In this document: positions 63,140 through 64,000 of the stretch, piece by piece
Position numbering within the stretch: position 1 is the stretch's first letter
Layout of the letters: each line of letters opens with the position of its first letter
Assembly: GCA_003543135.1 (NCBI GenBank)
Contig: DPJG01000006.1
Location: 208,374-272,373 of the forward strand
Direction of reading: 5' to 3'
DNA from: Rheinheimera sp.
GTDB taxonomy: Bacteria; Pseudomonadota; Gammaproteobacteria; Enterobacterales; Alteromonadaceae
Length of the DNA: 64,000 nt
Notes under the pieces: generated by a model
Database searches by the model: none
What the model saw: the letters and a program-made list of their open reading frames with translations, nothing else
What the model was told of the DNA's origin: nothing
Made by a program: the position numbers and the translations under genes

Positions 63140-63841
63140 TTAAGCTGGCTGGCCATAAAGCTGCTCAGCCCTGTTTAATAAAATCCAGCTGGTCAGAATA
63201 TACTTGTCGTTGGACTTGGGCACACAACCTCTGTGGGTGTGGGTGAAATAAGCCGGCGCTATCACCATACGACCAGCTTTAGGGCGGATGGCTTTATTCT
63301 GATAATAAAACTCTGTTTCCCCCCCTTCAGCCACGTCATTCAGATAAAACATAAATAACAAAGTGCGGTGTAGTGGTTCATTTAATGGCGCCTGCGGAAA
63401 GACCTCGCAGTGCCAATAATTGTAATTGCCAATGCCAGCCTGATATTTTTGCGCCTGAATAGGGCCAAGCCGGTATAACACCTTCATAAAATCTTCTGCT
63501 TTATCAGCCCCAATTTCGGCGTAATTTTCATGGGTTAAAGCAACAGGCTCACCGGTTTTTGGGTGTTGCACTGTCAGCGCTACCGGCGCTATTAACGCAA
63601 AATGATATTTTTTAAAATATTCAGCGGCATATTGGGTGGTGACTGCGATGACCTGTTGTAATAAATCACGGTATTGTACATGGTCGTTTAAATACAAATC
63701 TGTACTGATTTTTTTATCTCTGTCCACCCCACCGCCGGTACGCCCTGGCACCAGAAAAGGGCTTTGATCAAAAGCTTTGATCAGCTCAGCACAAAGCTGC
63801 GGGCTTAATGCATCATCATAAATTTCAATAAAGTCAGACAT
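63140..63841 (-). CDS. 2-oxoglutarate/Fe(II)-dependent oxygenase
   Basis: A 233-aa double-stranded beta-helix oxygenase. Iron ligands appear to be His in GNYNYWHCEVFP (an HxE rather than the usual HxD) and His in FTHTHRG, with the 2OG-binding Arg in the same HRG. LHRTLLFMFYLNDVAEGGETEFYYQ is typical for the prolyl-hydroxylase-like branch. The substrate could be protein or a small molecule. The remaining bases to 64000 show no further gene. Confidence 0.85.
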   Translation of the reverse strand: MSDFIEIYDDALSPQLCAELIKAFDQSPFLVPGRTGGGVDRDKKISTDLYLNDHVQYRDLLQQVIAVTTQYAAEYFKKYHFALIAPVALTVQHPKTGEPVALTHENYAEIGADKAEDFMKVLYRLGPIQAQKYQAGIGNYNYWHCEVFPQAPLNEPLHRTLLFMFYLNDVAEGGETEFYYQNKAIRPKAGRMVIAPAYFTHTHRGCVPKSNDKYILTSWILLNRAEQLYGQPA

Positions 63842-64000
63842 TTGGACTACCTATTATCGGTATTATTACTTCGCCATTCAGGGCGCAGATGGTGCTTTAC
63901 AATAAAACAATCAGAGGTTGCTTTGAAGGATTTTGTTAGCAATAGGCAAATTTTTTGCTGATGGGGTGGAAGAGTTTGGGAGCCTTAATGCCCTTCGCAG

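Noticed and set aside
1-64000. tRNA, rRNA, CRISPR, IS elements or prophage
   Set aside because: No cloverleaf-like, rRNA-like, regularly spaced repeat, transposase or phage structural sequence was recognised on either strand.

Overview
The window comes from a gammaproteobacterial chromosome. The evidence is the gene types: exbB/exbD/tonB, cysA/T/W, Rof, ArfB, RmuC, YjdM and ElaA homologues, Fur-, PhoB- and MetJ-type sites, many TonB and c-di-GMP genes, and glutamine-rich proteins at medium GC. The overall flavour recalls aquatic Alteromonadales/Chromatiales such as Rheinheimera or Alishewanella. That genus-level guess is inference only. I see no rRNA, tRNA, insertion sequence, prophage or CRISPR array.

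Layout. 1-5.9 kb: a signalling operon with a 5'-cut hybrid kinase, a REC-GGDEF diguanylate cyclase and a second hybrid kinase with HPt. 5.9-9.7 kb (minus): rmuC, a periplasmic solute-binding protein, a small hydrolase and an EamA exporter. 9.9-16 kb: glutathione reductase, a small membrane protein, a PAS-GGDEF-EAL protein and an MTHFR-like enzyme behind a possible MetJ site. 16.2-18.2 kb: tonB-exbB-exbD behind a near-consensus Fur box. 18.3-28.6 kb: ordinary single genes (yjdM, arfB, cysA, GAF kinase, SDR, AraC-type regulator with methyltransferase, PAS chemoreceptor, CoA-transferase). 28.6-37.1 kb (all minus): an accessory-looking run of small genes, most encoding little membrane proteins. 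It includes several ORFs under 60 codons and an esterase-like gene broken by one in-frame TAA. 37.4-40.4 kb: sbp-cysT-cysW for sulfate import, ending at a strong terminator; their ATPase gene cysA lies 16 kb away. 40.5-49.3 kb: a LuxR-type regulator, TonB-dependent receptor, secreted cyanophycinase-like S51 peptidase, YfcC-type transporter and isoaspartyl dipeptidase. 49.5-53 kb: PepSY protein, small membrane protein and a secreted FG-GAP repeat protein. 53.2-60 kb: YlqF GTPase, amidohydrolase, SpoU methyltransferase, cysM, an EamA exporter and a membrane-anchored hydrolase. 60.2-63.8 kb: a Tat-exported PhoX phosphatase behind four PhoB half-sites, an ElaA-type acetyltransferase and a 2OG-Fe(II) oxygenase.

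The most interesting system is 40.5-49.3 kb. It reads as a complete outside-to-inside route for cyanophycin: polymer cleavage outside the cytoplasm, outer-membrane uptake, inner-membrane carrier, and cytoplasmic splitting of beta-Asp-Arg. A 17-bp perfect dyad lies upstream of the receptor gene. The dipeptidase has lost the first His of its zinc HxH pair, which makes the last step uncertain. Nutrient genes here carry recognisable local switches: Fur for TonB energy, PhoB for phoX, and possibly MetJ for the MTHFR-like gene and sulfate uptake.
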